Shown here: in pieces, positions 10,257-22,100 of the stretch
Position numbering within the stretch: the stretch's first letter is position 1
Layout: every line of letters starts with the position of its first letter
Source of the DNA: Tieghemiomyces parasiticus
Taxonomy: Eukaryota > Kickxellomycota > Dimargaritomycetes > Dimargaritales > Dimargaritaceae
Direction of reading: 5' to 3'
DNA: 35,742 nucleotides
Assembly (NCBI GenBank): GCA_027575765.1
Contig: JANBPT010000444.1
Location: forward strand, 1 to 35,742
Translations under genes and position numbers: made by a program
Notes under the pieces: model-generated
What the model was told of the DNA's origin: nothing
Databases searched by the model: none
Seen by the model: only the letters and a program-made list of their open reading frames with translations

Positions 10257-13200
10257 CCCCTACTGTGCGCCATGACGTCATTTTTTTGAAATAGGCCCCT
10301 ATCGTTCTGCTCCCCTCCCCACTCCAACACTGATGTATGCGTGGGGGGGGGGAGACAAAAGACTTGTTGACGGAAAATGGTCTAAACAGCCGCAGGTAGC
10401 CATGGCTGGGAGTGAGTGTCGGCCGGTCTGGGAGCATAGGCTTGGATGCAGGGTGACTGGTAAACAACCATGTTAATTTCCACCCACCCCAGCCAACTTA
10501 ACTACCTAACTATGGGGGAGGGGTTTCGCACACTCTATGTGAAATATACTAGCCTGGGCTCGGGAAACACATGAAATGCCACTTTAGTAAGATTTTTTCG
10601 AAGATCCTGAGCAGACTACCGTTTGGGCCGCGATACTGCGTACCCATAGGGCCAGGTCGGGGTGTCAGTGGGTCCTCTACGGGTTTACCCGTTTAAATGA
10701 TAGAATGGTGTGTTTCCTTTTTACGGCCCAGTCGGAAATTAGATACTGGCGAGGCGGAAACTAAGGTACCGAGGTAAACTAAAGCGGAGGAGACATGACC
10801 TATCTGTGTCCTGGGCGGCAACCACCGGCCAGGCGGAAGGAGTGCGGTGTAGCCGGTGTATAACCCTGCCAATCAAGCCATTTCCAGGCGTGGAGGATCG
10901 GGTCACACCCAGTACGCCTTCGTCCGAGTGGGCAAAGCGGGCTGGCCCCAGGTCGTACTAAGATTGTGGGGTGAGTAAATAAGCCAAGGGGCTCCATCTG
11001 TCCCCCCCCCCTGACTTCGGCTACTCCTTACCAGGTGTACCTGTCACCGGCGGTGACCATTTCGTGATGGTTGACTCCCAGCGATTGGCGGACCATGGGA
11101 TATACTAGTGGAGGCCCATAGTCCTAAAATGTGAACAGGTTTGATGCTGGGGTAATATTTAGGGAGGGGGGTTTATATGGTTATGATCAATCATTTAAGC
11201 ATTCGCATTGCCTTCATGCTGAGCTATAGTTCAGTGAGGTAGGCCAGGCAACCATCTGGGGATTAAACGTCCATGGGTTAATGCCTGACTAGGTAGACGG
11301 TACGTGAAAAATCGGCTATTATGTGCCATACGTCAGTCAGCACCTGCTACATGGCGGACAATAAGGCTGATCTGTCCCGATGTATCTTCGGAAGTAAGCA
11401 CCTACACCCGGAGTAACTGGTGAACATGAAATAGACTGGGTAAAAGGGGGGTGTATTGGATACAGAGAGAGGGGGGAGGGCTTGGGGTAAAAAATGGTCA
11501 ATGTAAGACTACCAAGCGGCTAAACGAGGGTGACCAAGAGCAGCACCTTGACCCCCCCCCACTGCACTTTTTCAATCGTCTTTTAAACACCCTTAAAGTC
11601 CTGGATAGAAGTCAAGGGTCTATACTAGCGTTTTCTGTGCATCCTCTCGTGGGTTATTCAATTAATCCTAGTTTGACCTCCCTTCTCCTTCCTCTCTCTC
11701 TCTCCTTCCTCCCCCCATATAACTTGGATCACAGGAGCAACCTAAGCTAGAAGCTGGTGAGAAATGATGTGCGAAGATGGGGGATGCCCGCAGTCTGTGA
11801 GGGTCGTCAAAATGGAGAAGAGGGATGAGTACAAAGGAAACAGTAATCGAAGAGCGCACGGTCGAAGATATCACGTACGCCGGCCGACAATGACGATGTC
11901 AGCCAACGATACGCAAAACGGCGTCCCATTTGTAAGCCGCCGGGTCTGGCATTATTAAGCTCACACTTTTCCGCAAGTTGCAGAAGCCAAGCTAAGGTAT
12001 GTGGGGTCGACCAGTATCCAATTTGGCATTGTCAAGGAGGGTCTGTGCCGAGGATTCCGTAGCGTCCTCCTTTCTTGTACGCTATCCCTACCCCAGGCGA
12101 CGCTATATGGGCCGATATGGTTACTTGCCGAGTACCTAAGGGGCTTATATGAGGGTAAGAAGGCTTAGTGGCAGGGGGTTTATGGCTAAGGTCTGCGATG
12201 GACCACCAGTCGACTCGATTTAATATTGACTTTCATCTGAGCCACGGAGTTTTATTTTGCTACTATCTGTTATTCCTCCCACTTCTTATGCTATAGGTTT
12301 ACATGTCACACTGAGTCGGAAGCCGCCATACGACTGGTATATTCAATAAGCAGTCCAGGTAAACCACAAGTTTCCTCTGATTCCGGTAATCCAGTGAGCC
12401 TAAGGAATTTATCCTACTTTCATACTCACGGCTATATTCATCACCTACGCACACTTTATAAACATAATCTCCTCAACTGAACCTTGCGCAGTGAAAGCTA
12501 ATTTAGCCCTAATCTGGAGCCGCCGCTGATCCGTCGAAGTACAACGCGGCACGCACCGGTTCGTGTGAATGGTTTGCGGGGTAAATAAATGGCCGGGAGG
12601 AAGGTCAGCGCAAAGGCGAGATAAGGACTCGTAGGCGGTGGCCTCCGTTACTAGTAAGGTGGGCGATGCAACCTAGTCCCATCTCCTCCCTCCGCTTCAT
12701 CCTTCCACACGCGACACCTCGTCAGCTGTTGGCGAGTCTCTAAGCATAATAATTTGAGTGACGGACCATAGTGGATGGATTCCGTACCAAGTCTATCAGC
12801 AACGACCTAAACAATGCCATAATAGGTTGTTGTACCCCGGCGGTCAGCCTTGCGGTGAATGAGGGCTCAGCATCCACGTCACGGTGCGTACTCTTCATTT
12901 CCTCCAATTCGCCTCTCTTCCCCCTGCAGAAAACCATAAGGAGGTCATGGACAGATTCCCACTGACGGTTTCATTAACGAAGTGAGCCTGACGTACTTCG
13001 AGGCGCCGGCCAACTGTGATGGGTGCAGTAAAATAAAACACACACACGCACAAATGCAGCCAGGCTACATCCTTGTTCATTGGATGAATAGGACATCAAT
13101 AGGGGGGAGAGCTGCGCAAGTGGTAAGCCTTATTGTGCTATCCATTCCCACTCCGGCTAAGCCGTTATCATTGAAAGTCGGTTAAGGGCATAGAAGCCAA

Positions 13201-13455
13201 CCGGGTACCGTGGCGTTGTCTAGTTTTGCCTAAGGTATTCCGATTATCCCTGGGTTCTGCTGCTGGCCCCAGCTTTGGACTGAACTTGGTCTTCGTTGAG
13301 CACAGCGTGGTGGGCGGACTAGCCTCGTGAAAGTAGGAGGGTGTTGGCTCAGCATATTCCCTCCACGACTGCTAATGAATCAGGAACATTGTCCCCATAT
13401 ATGGGACTATGGTAAGTTGGGTAGGCGACTAAACCTCTACAGCAGGTGGTAACCC

Positions 13456-13472
13456 ATATATATATATATATA
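13456..13472. repeat. (AT)n microsatellite, 17 bp
   Basis: A pure alternating AT tract in an intergenic region. No functional context is visible. Confidence 0.9.
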
Positions 13473-14450
13473 AACCAGAGTGAAAGACCCAACGCGAGTC
13501 TCCACAAAGCCTAGGCTGCATGCTAACCAGATTCACATTGGTAAGTGTCCTTTCGCATCCATACTTGTATACTGTGCTAATGAAGCAGTAAAACCACTCG
13601 CAGACTCGGCTCCGTAATAAGTTTGACTCAAGACGTACGAATTCCTATAGCATGCCGAAAGTTTTGACGTGTGAGTTCGGAAGGTGCATCAATTACTTTC
13701 AATTTCTCGCACGCGAAGCAGGGATTGACCTCGCAAAGGATGGGGATTCTCGTCCGCCAAGGTCGAATACAAGCGCTTTCGGACGTTTTCCAACACGGGC
13801 GCATATATGTGTGTGTGCGGGGGGAGAGAGGGATTGGTCAGATCGACCACCGGTCAGCGAAGGGGCATGCCCAAGGACTCGTTCTAAAAATATGGGTGAT
13901 TAAAAAAAAGGTTCGGTTGATCAGTTAGGAGCTACGTCGGAAATTCTCGATTCCAAATGCCCGCTAGCCTGCTTGACGTGGAAGTAAAAAAAAGGGGGGG
14001 CAACGACAGGGAGTAGAGGATCGGTCCTTTCTAGATTCCAAGTCAGGTGCCAACGGTAGCTTCATACCATACCATGCAACTGTCTACAGGTTTCAATATA
14101 ATTTACCCGTTGACTTTGGTACGGCGGGGAGGGAAGAAGCAGCCAGAACCGGGTTGCCTTAATTTGTCACCACGGACCGGATCATGTTTTAGGCGCGCGT
14201 GCATCATTACTAATCGGTAGGCTACATGTAGATACCCAATCAGCTTGTTTCAAACTCTAGGACGTTGAACTCTGTTTAGCCGGTAACCCCCGTAAGCCTC
14301 GGAACAAGCATTTAATGGTAGCCATCGTTAACAATCAGTGGTTCTATGAGGATTAATACTTCATTTGAAAGTATGTTACAAGAATCAGGTTGGAGGGAAT
14401 AAGATACCCTGCGGACAATGAAATATGGGGATTATGAGCAACCACAGAGA

Positions 14451-15036
14451 GGAGGGGGGCGTGTATCCAATGGTGAAGAGGGCCTAGGTGGCGGCCCAAT
14501 GTGCAAATGACTAGATTGAGGGAAATAACTGCGAGGCGAAGGTGATATGCGAATGCAAAGACTTGTACAGAAATATTAGAAAGGGGCGGGGTTGCAAGAA
14601 ATGTGTAGAGATGAATAAGTGGATGGAAAGTGAAAAGTGGGTTGAATTATGTAGGTGCGAGACGAAGGTTGCTGGAAGGCGTGGGGGGGGGGTATGCAGG
14701 CAGTAGAGAGACTGGCCAAATTCGAAGGCGTGGGGGGAGGAATATGGATGGAAGGAAAGGAAATAGGCTGCCAAGGAGAATGGACGGTGGGAGGGGACCA
14801 GCCCGTCCCAGAAACATACCAATATACATTCCGATTTCCCACGGACCATTCCACAAGTACCACGCTGGAGTCTAAAATGGGCTTGGGTGGGCCCGTTAGT
14901 CGGCCGACCGCGTAAGAGGGGAGTACGGATGGCGCGGGAGAATAGCAGTAATCGAGCGTATAAGGGGCCATGCCTTAGCACGGACTAGCTACGACAGTAT
15001 CCCCCCGTGACTCCTTCCCTTCGCTGTGCCAGGCGC
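14451..15036. other. Purine-rich (+) intergenic stretch 3' of the zinc-finger gene
   Basis: The + strand is rich in G and A at about 14500-14980, so the minus strand reads as C/T-rich, resembling the leader regions of confirmed genes. The C/T bias opens overlapping minus-strand frames (14511-14981 and 14576-14971), both rich in Ser, Pro, His and Phe, a typical by-product of such bias rather than real coding. No gene follows on the minus strand that I recognise. Confidence 0.4.
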
Positions 15037-16746
15037 TCAGTAGGGGGCCGCGCCGACTTGAGTAGGCCGGTTGGTGCCGCCGTTGTTATTCCGACCGCCC
15101 GGTCCCCGGCGGGCCCCCGTGACAGCGCAGTTGGGGTTGTTCCGCCGGTGCCGATGTAGGGCGTCCTGGCGCGAGAAGCGCACGTTGCAGTAGTCGCACT
15201 GGTATTCCTTCTCAGGCTTGTGCGTCGTCATGTGCCGCTGCAGGTCGTGGTTACGGCCAAACGGCTTTTGGCAGTCGTCGCACAGGTAGGGACGCTTATC
15301 AGTATGGGTCATCTCGTGGGACCGCACGCTGGAGCTTTTAGAAAACGTCTTGCTGCAGTCCTGGTAGGCGCACGTAAACGTTTTGACACGGCGTTCCCCA
15401 GTAACCGGACGTTGTCGTCGGCTTTCGCCCGTCGATCGGCGCGGGGGCTTGAGGGTCGTAGTTGTCGTCGCGGTAGGATCGGCGGAGGCGGTGGTCGGGA
15501 CACCTAGCATCGAGTCGAAGGGGACTTGGACGGCAGAATCGGGCCCCTCCATCATCATGCTGTTCATCGTGTAGGGGTGACCATTGGCGGAAACGACTGC
15601 GCCGGGGCTTACCGACCCCGTCGACGTGTAGGCTGCCAGAGCCGAGGCCATCGCGGCCGTGTCCTCACCTAACATCCGAGAAGAGTCAGCTGGTGACATC
15701 GAAGCCAGGTTGAAGGAAGTGCAGGCGACGGTCGGAGTGGCAGCAGGGGTTAAGTTGACTAACGGGGTGTTGGCCGTCGACATGGTACGGCACGGGGATG
15801 GGTGCGGATGCTGGAGCTCGGTTCCGCCGCGACCGTCGGACGAGGGGGTCTGGGTGGCGGTGCTGACGGTTAAGGACGACACAGGGGTCCGCTGGGGGCT
15901 CGCAGCGGCACCCTTCGTTCTATGACCCGCAGCTCGCGAACTGTCGAGCTGTGTCATTGTCGGCGGTGCAGGATCGTTGTAATTAGCCAGACGACCCTGC
16001 TGGGCCATGGCGTTAGCCACCATCTGCATGTCCAACAGGCTGCTGGTGTTGCTCACGGGCGACGGGTACTGGTTGCTATAGGTGTTCAGGCCCGAGCCGG
16101 TCAGTGGGGATATGCCCATCATGAACGGCAGGGAGTCGACCTGCGGACGACCGGCCGTGGGCGACGTGGGAGAAAGCAGAGAGAAGTAAGGGAGGATGGT
16201 CGCATCGGAAGTGGTTGGTAGGACGCCAGGAAAGAGGCCCTGGGGTAGACCTCGAGGGAGACCGGCCGAGGCCAGTAGCGAGTTGTGAGCAAAGTCACTG
16301 CCGAACGGGGAGTACATAGAGGACAGCCCGCTGGCCAGGCTCATCCCGGGCACGGATTCGGTGACGCCACTGGCCACACGGCCCTCGTCGAGCTCGACGT
16401 TCAGATAGAGATTCTCATCGCCATTCTCGTCGCCCAGTCCTTCCTTGGGAATCAGCATACTTAGAGCCAGGGATTGGAACTCCATACCGCCGTATTCGCC
16501 CATGTTGTTGAAGGCCGGGGCCGCGGTGAGCGGCTGTGGCTGGCTGCTGAGTAGGGAGCCGGGGGGAGCGCCCGGGCTGGTCGTCGGCAAGTGTGCATAG
16601 CCTTGGTAAGACCCGGCCATGGGAGCAGACATGGGGTGGAACGGAACAAACCCGGCGGTCGGGGTGGGATGGCCACCCATGTGCGACGGGGAATATAGGC
16701 CGCCGTAGCTCGTTGTGAGATGAGGATTATGGGTCGGATCGGCCAT
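15037..16746 (-). CDS. C2H2 zinc-finger transcription factor, Crz1-like finger arrangement, 569 aa
   Basis: A single uninterrupted frame from ATG 16746 to TGA at 15037-15039. Residues 1-430 are low complexity (Ser, Thr, Pro, Gly, Ala, Met), as in fungal activation domains. A basic segment (KPPRRSTGESRRQRP and GERRVK, about 425-455) is a likely nuclear signal. Three fingers follow: C459-x4-C464...H477-x3-H481; C489-x2-C492...H505-x3-H509; and C517-x2-C520...H533-x6-C540, whose last ligand is Cys. Linkers are THTDKRPYLC and THKPEKEYQC. The second and third fingers (FGRNHDLQRHMTTH, FSRQDALHRH) and the terminal Cys recall the calcineurin-responsive Crz1 family, but I see no clear calcineurin docking motif, so orthology is not claimed. 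The product should bind DNA in the nucleus. Third codon positions are GC-rich, like the ataxin-10 gene. The start is supported by the lack of an upstream in-frame ATG. Confidence 0.92.
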   Translation of the reverse strand: MADPTHNPHLTTSYGGLYSPSHMGGHPTPTAGFVPFHPMSAPMAGSYQGYAHLPTTSPGAPPGSLLSSQPQPLTAAPAFNNMGEYGGMEFQSLALSMLIPKEGLGDENGDENLYLNVELDEGRVASGVTESVPGMSLASGLSSMYSPFGSDFAHNSLLASAGLPRGLPQGLFPGVLPTTSDATILPYFSLLSPTSPTAGRPQVDSLPFMMGISPLTGSGLNTYSNQYPSPVSNTSSLLDMQMVANAMAQQGRLANYNDPAPPTMTQLDSSRAAGHRTKGAAASPQRTPVSSLTVSTATQTPSSDGRGGTELQHPHPSPCRTMSTANTPLVNLTPAATPTVACTSFNLASMSPADSSRMLGEDTAAMASALAAYTSTGSVSPGAVVSANGHPYTMNSMMMEGPDSAVQVPFDSMLGVPTTASADPTATTTTTLKPPRRSTGESRRQRPVTGERRVKTFTCAYQDCSKTFSKSSSVRSHEMTHTDKRPYLCDDCQKPFGRNHDLQRHMTTHKPEKEYQCDYCNVRFSRQDALHRHRRNNPNCAVTGARRGPGGRNNNGGTNRPTQVGAAPY

Positions 16747-19190
16747 GGTGAAGAGTCGACCCTATCCGGATAGTATACTGAGAGGTAGCACAGAGCAGCG
16801 GCTGAGGGGAGAGTATATAATATCAAGAATAATATTGTGAGGAAGAAGGGCGAGTGTAGACTAGGCAGTGAAAAGTCCAGAGTAGGAAAGTTTCAAATAG
16901 GAAAGTAGGTTGTGGGCCACGGTCGGGAGAGGAGGATGGGCAGGGCACGTATGAATTGAGGTACTTGAGTGGACAGCCGGTGGCAGCTAAAAGGTGCCAA
17001 CGGAACGAGTACCGTTATGAGTTACAGGACGAAGATCCCAAGTCGGGGGTGAGGGGTCGAGAAACGAGTTAGGAAGGTGTCCGTTTGAGGCAGCCCCGAG
17101 TATGAAATAACTTCGTGAGTGGGAATGGGTAGACCACAGTTGTGTGTGGGTCATTCAGTTGAGTGGACACGCAGTGCAGTAAGGGGGAAGGCGGGGAAGG
17201 GTGGGGGGGGTCGGAAAACGATGGCGAAGAACGGTTGTAAATAGGAGGTAGAGGAGATTGAGGACACCACGGTCACTAGATGCAGGGCTGCGGGCGAGGG
17301 CAGAGAGCAGTACCGAGGAGACCGTCGCGAGAGCTTTTGAACGCAGGGTGTACGGTATGTGTGTACACTAGGTCACGAAAGGTGAAACAATGGGTCAGGG
17401 TTCATGCAGCCCAGTGGGAAAGGGTGCACCAGATGCGCGAGTGCGTGGGGGTGGGCAGGCATAGGGCGGGTTATGGACGACGGGCACGATAATGGAAGGT
17501 AAAGTAGTTGAGTTGAGAGGGGGGGATAGATCGGTTACTATAGGAATGAAAGCAAGGGTTACTGACATAAAGGAGGGGGGAAAGGTGCCAAAAAGTTCAC
17601 AACAGTAATGATGACGAGGCCCAGCCCGGGGGATGGATGCAGGGGCGATGTCAAATCAGTCCACGACTGCGTGCCGGTGCGGGCCTGGCGGTCATTAATG
17701 AGGGGTTTAGTGAATGGCCGAGCCGACCTGCTTACCTTGGGGAGGAAGGATATGAGGACAGTGTGATGGTTCGTCTAGTCGGGGCCAATGGTAATGAAGG
17801 GAGGGGGGTTGGAAGGATTACTGGGGAGCTGCCAGGATCGAGGCGTCAGGAGAGAAAAGTAAAATGTTAGGACAAGTGTTTGTGTAGGTTTAAGGGGGAA
17901 GGGTAGGCAGGTCAGCACTAGGAGCAATAAGTGGGAGAAATGAGGGAGGGAGGGGCGACGCAACGCTCGTTTTATAGCGAAAATAGGAAGAAGCAAGCTG
18001 GTATAGTGACGAGGACGACGGCGAGGGCCGATAGCGTAGTCGTACAAGGCCCGATGCGTTAGAGGAGCATAGATGACTAGAAGGGGGCGCGGAAGACAAG
18101 ACACCACGGTGCAACGTCGGGTGGACGGATAATGCTGGAATGAGAGCGGAGGAAGGAAAGGAAAGGGGGGGCTGAGTCCGAGAGGTCCAACGGAAATCCG
18201 AAGGTTTCGTTTGGTTCAATTGTAAAACGGCAGACGCGATAATAGTCGCCGAAGGGGGGCAATAGGTATTAAGAAGGGATGAGAAAGATTAAGGCGGACG
18301 AGGGTTGATTAAATGCTTATGGTATACAGCGGGTAGTAGCTGAATGGTATGTAGCCAAATGGTTAGACGTGAAACGTCACGCATAGGGAATTGGAAAGGT
18401 ATAGTCGGCTATGGAAAGTGGTAATGGCAGGCTGAAGTGTTAAAGGGGGGGAGGCGGGGTGGGGTGTATTTATATGGTTTCGATGGCTTGGCTTTTATAG
18501 CATTAAGGTAGGCATGAGGTGAGGAAGGGGTCTCTGTTCTCCTGATTGGAGGGAGCGAACGACTGGAATTTGAGGGGAAAAGGAGGAGGGGGGACGTCGT
18601 TAATGACGGATGGGCCCTGCGGAGTTTGTCACCTCCGGAATCTCGGGGTGTGGGCTGCCCTCGGTGAAATGGGGTTAAGTTATGAAGGGGGGAGGATTAC
18701 CTTGAGCAGTAAGAAATGGGGTAAATGGCGGCTGTGGTAGCAGCGTTGGTGCAACCAGGGGTCCTGAAATAGGGAACTATGGGGGCAGGGATGGAATTGG
18801 AGATGGCAAGGAGTGTGTGCTCAGGTGGGGGAATCGCAATCCCAAACGAGGCGAAAACGGGGAGGGGGCAGTGTCCTCCACGTACACGTAGAACGGTGGG
18901 AAAGTGCGTGTGAGGTGGAGGAATGGGTGTAAATGGGCGATGGCCGAACTACCGAACAGCTGCTACTGTAGTGGGCTAATAGGGTTAACCGGGCAACAGC
19001 GACCCAGGCCCGGTGGGGTGACCACAGCAAGGAGCGAAGGGGGAAGTTGGAGGGAGACGACCCTCCTCCTCTATACCATGTTCGATGGCGGTATCTGAGG
19101 GATGTGTAATACAAATGGGTAGGCGCTTGAAAGATAAGGGAGAGGGAGGGATAGTAGGCTTTGGGGACCCTGACTCGCTAGGTATTCATC
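16747..19190 (-). promoter_or_regulatory. Long pyrimidine-rich (sense strand) upstream region of the zinc-finger gene
   Basis: Across about 2.4 kb the + strand is strongly G-rich; in the sample 17521-17580 I count 24 G against 5 C. Read in the direction of the zinc-finger gene this is a C/T-rich leader or promoter. An AT element (TATATAATAT, 16814-16823) lies about 70 bp before the ATG. Open frames in the block (for example minus 17775-18107) are rich in Ser, Pro, Leu and His and look like composition artefacts. The region might be a very long 5' leader with introns or an extended regulatory region; sequence alone does not decide. Confidence 0.4.
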
Positions 19191-22100
19191 CTTTTCGCCA
19201 TTGAACTCGATGCTAACCTCCCCCCCCCCTCCACGCCCTGGTGCGTATCGCCGTTTTCACTTTCACCCCCACTTCCTCGGCCTCCACCTGATGCCCACTG
19301 TGCATATCGCGAGCAGGCTCCCGTTTCCGAGACCAGAATGGTCAGGTGGCCTCTTAGCTGTCGACCATTTCTTTTGGGACTGGACAGCATTGCATAATAG
19401 GTCCAGTCGGGCCACTGGTGGCTACACATTGAGACGGTCGGGTACGGGCTACCTGTATGCGTTCTCTGGCCAAGGGGACTAGGAGAAGTGAACGAGTGCA
19501 TGTACACTTAACCGGCCTTCTCCTCAATCAGGGTTACTATACGCAAACCCTACCTCCTCACAGTTAATTAGCGGTCAATCGCTGCGCCCGGCGAGCGTCC
19601 CTGCCGTACTTACCCCGTACCTCCACTACCACTCTCCCCCTGTCCGCCGTTAGTACCGCGCCCACTCCCGGGGGCCGACATTCATTAGCCGTGCTCGAAA
19701 GTGAAGGAGGGACACCCCCGGCCTCCCTCTCCATTTCCATCCTGTGGGTATGCATGCATAGCAGCGGAATTGGTGGGCGTCGAACCCGATTCATCGCCCT
19801 AGAACCGCACCATCGCCTTGTATGCAACCACCGCCCCGTGCTTATTTAGTCCCCCAAAAGACGGGGGCCGTCGACACTCGAGTCGCTACTCGGCCACGCT
19901 CTACCCGCCACGTAACAGTTCCTTGTACAGATACACCGAGCTTCCAGTAACCACAGTGCAGGCGCGGAAAGCCCTGCCTTCACGATACGCCTGTCCACTC
20001 CAAAGTCATTCACGCAACGGTAAAGGAACGAGCGATCGCGAAGACTGGCCGGTGTCGCTAGGATCCACAAACCTAATGGGCTTGGTCATTAGGGCACAAT
20101 AGCCAGAGGCTGGCCCAATCGTGGTGTATGGGTGGTATTTAGGTCAAGCCTAGTAAAGTAGGTGTAAATTTTATTGGACAAGTCAGTATCAGACCGCTTG
20201 GACCTACCAAACTTCACGATCGACCTAACCATTTCTTTATGCTTCTATTAGGGATACGCAGTCGATACTCGACGGCCAGATTCCCTGTCCATCAGAGGGG
20301 AGGAAGGGGAGGTTGGATGTCAGCAACAGCAGTCCCCATCACTACTGTTTTTTTTCTTACGGCCATCACAGATTGACTCTCTTACTAGACTTCTGAGCAT
20401 CTAAGGGTAATCCATACAAGAAAGACCCAGGTACATGGCGCCGGTAATGTAGTGAAAACAATTCTACCAGTCGAGGGAAAAATATGAAGGATTCACCGAA
20501 CCCGCGGCCCGCCCAAATCGTCCCGCTTGCAGTGGTGGTAGAGGGGGGATTGGCTTGGAGTAGCCCGCAGGGTTATAGCCTAATATAGGCGGGCCTACAA
20601 GTTGGCATTTAACCATTTCGGGTTGATTGGAACTTAGGGGGGGGGCAAGGTAAAAGCTGGCGGACGGGCTTAACCGGAAAAGAGAATGCGACTAGGGAAA
20701 GCCATCAAGGGTGACCCGGGTAGCTAAGTGTCGATTCAAAGTAGTCAGGTCTAGAATATAGGCAGGTGGACGTGGTCTTCATCGGCGCTGAGGTGCATAG
20801 AAGGCGTCCCCGACAGAGATAACGCCAATCAATGGGCGGGTATTTTGGATCAGAGCTCGGTGGAGACCCTTTATTTTAATTTTTAACGTTTAGGCTGGGC
20901 CGGATGAGCTGTCAGGGCGAAGCTTATGGTGAGTGCGGATATAGAAGCGTCCGGTTGCAAGGTCACAAGGTCACGGTCAATGGGTTAGGTATCCAGGGCC
21001 GGGTAGCCTAGTGAAGCTAGTGCGCAGAGTCGGTGCAGAGCTGGACCTTTCAGATCGTATGCAAGCGTGAAACGAATCTACCATGTCAAGCCATCGGCCG
21101 AAGTGCCTACCGAAACGTAGGCTATCAGGTCATACTTCAGAACACCCTAGTGCCCGCTGAACTCTTAATCGCCAGCCTTGCCCTTAGGCCGAGTTGTACT
21201 ACCTAATCTCAGCACGAGAACCAGTCAATCGCACACCGATATCTCAACAGCCCCCTCCCATCTGGTCGTTAACTACGCCTGCGGGCGGACGTGCGGCAAG
21301 GTATGGTGGACGCCCGCGCCTTGGCCGCCTTGTGGTTCGCAGGGACGAGATGGCTTCGACGGAAGGGGGGACGATAGACGTTAGGGATGCTATGCCTATG
21401 ATTTCTCTGGTAGGCCAGCACGTCCAGCACATCCGGGTTGAAACTAGTACGCGATGCTCAGAGCTTGAAGCCACCGGTTGTCGAACACCCGACCTAAACA
21501 CGGTCAACGAGGTACATACCTTGACTGTCACCTATTGTTACAGTGAAGCCACTTGGTGTCACGTATCTTTGGTTCTCACTTACTCATAGCCGAGCACCGC
21601 GGCTATACACATCAATCGGGTTATATTAGTACTTACCTTAGGAGCAGTGAGACCGTGGTAGACCGACTTATCTCGCTACTGCGTGCGGGGGGGGGGAGGA
21701 CGATGAGAGGGGGGAATGGAGGATGTCCGCCCGGCTACCAACGGATTGACACTCGCCCTTGCGCACGCCCAACAGTGACGGCCGGGCCGCTGTCGACCGT
21801 CAGAGACCAGATCCCCCCCCCACGGCCTGCTAAATCCGCTGCCAAAAGAAGTCTATGGGTGTGAATCTAGTATGTTGTATTAGGAGGGAGTCGCTTGCTG
21901 CCCTTATTTGGGTTTGGTGGAAATATTCCTGTGCTTACCGGCTTGAGGGCCTGGAGAAAGCCGGCGTTTCGTCAATGTGGTTGACAGGAGAAGAGAGGGG
22001 AGGGGTCCGAAAAAAAAGCCCCGAAAACATCGTCCATCTACGGTTCTACAAAGGGTTGTCGGTAACCTTCACACGATCTGTTGCCTTGACAGGGGGGCCG

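Larger units (their letters stand above)
7301..14450. other. Long intergenic stretch, no recognisable gene
   Basis: I read both strands and found no known domain, no tRNA and no transposase. There are many G or C homopolymer runs, a CT-rich block at about 7480-7640, an (AT)n tract at 13456-13472, and small palindromes (10239-10256, 11043-11057, 9735-9746). Scattered open frames of 60-110 codons occur in several frames at once, as expected by chance at this base composition. Unrecognised short exons cannot be excluded, because the confirmed genes nearby are built from exons as short as 64 bp. Confidence 0.4.

Noticed and set aside
11043..11057. 15-bp palindrome around a single central base
   Set aside because: Such short dyads are expected by chance in a window of this size and no gene lies near.
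14511..14981. 156-codon minus-strand frame
   Set aside because: Overlaps a second long frame in another phase; both are Ser/Pro/His/Phe-rich from C/T bias, with no domain.
19770..19800. Possible tRNA on the minus strand (B-box-like GGTTCGACGCC)
   Set aside because: Only three of five T-stem pairs form, and no A-box or acceptor stem is found upstream.
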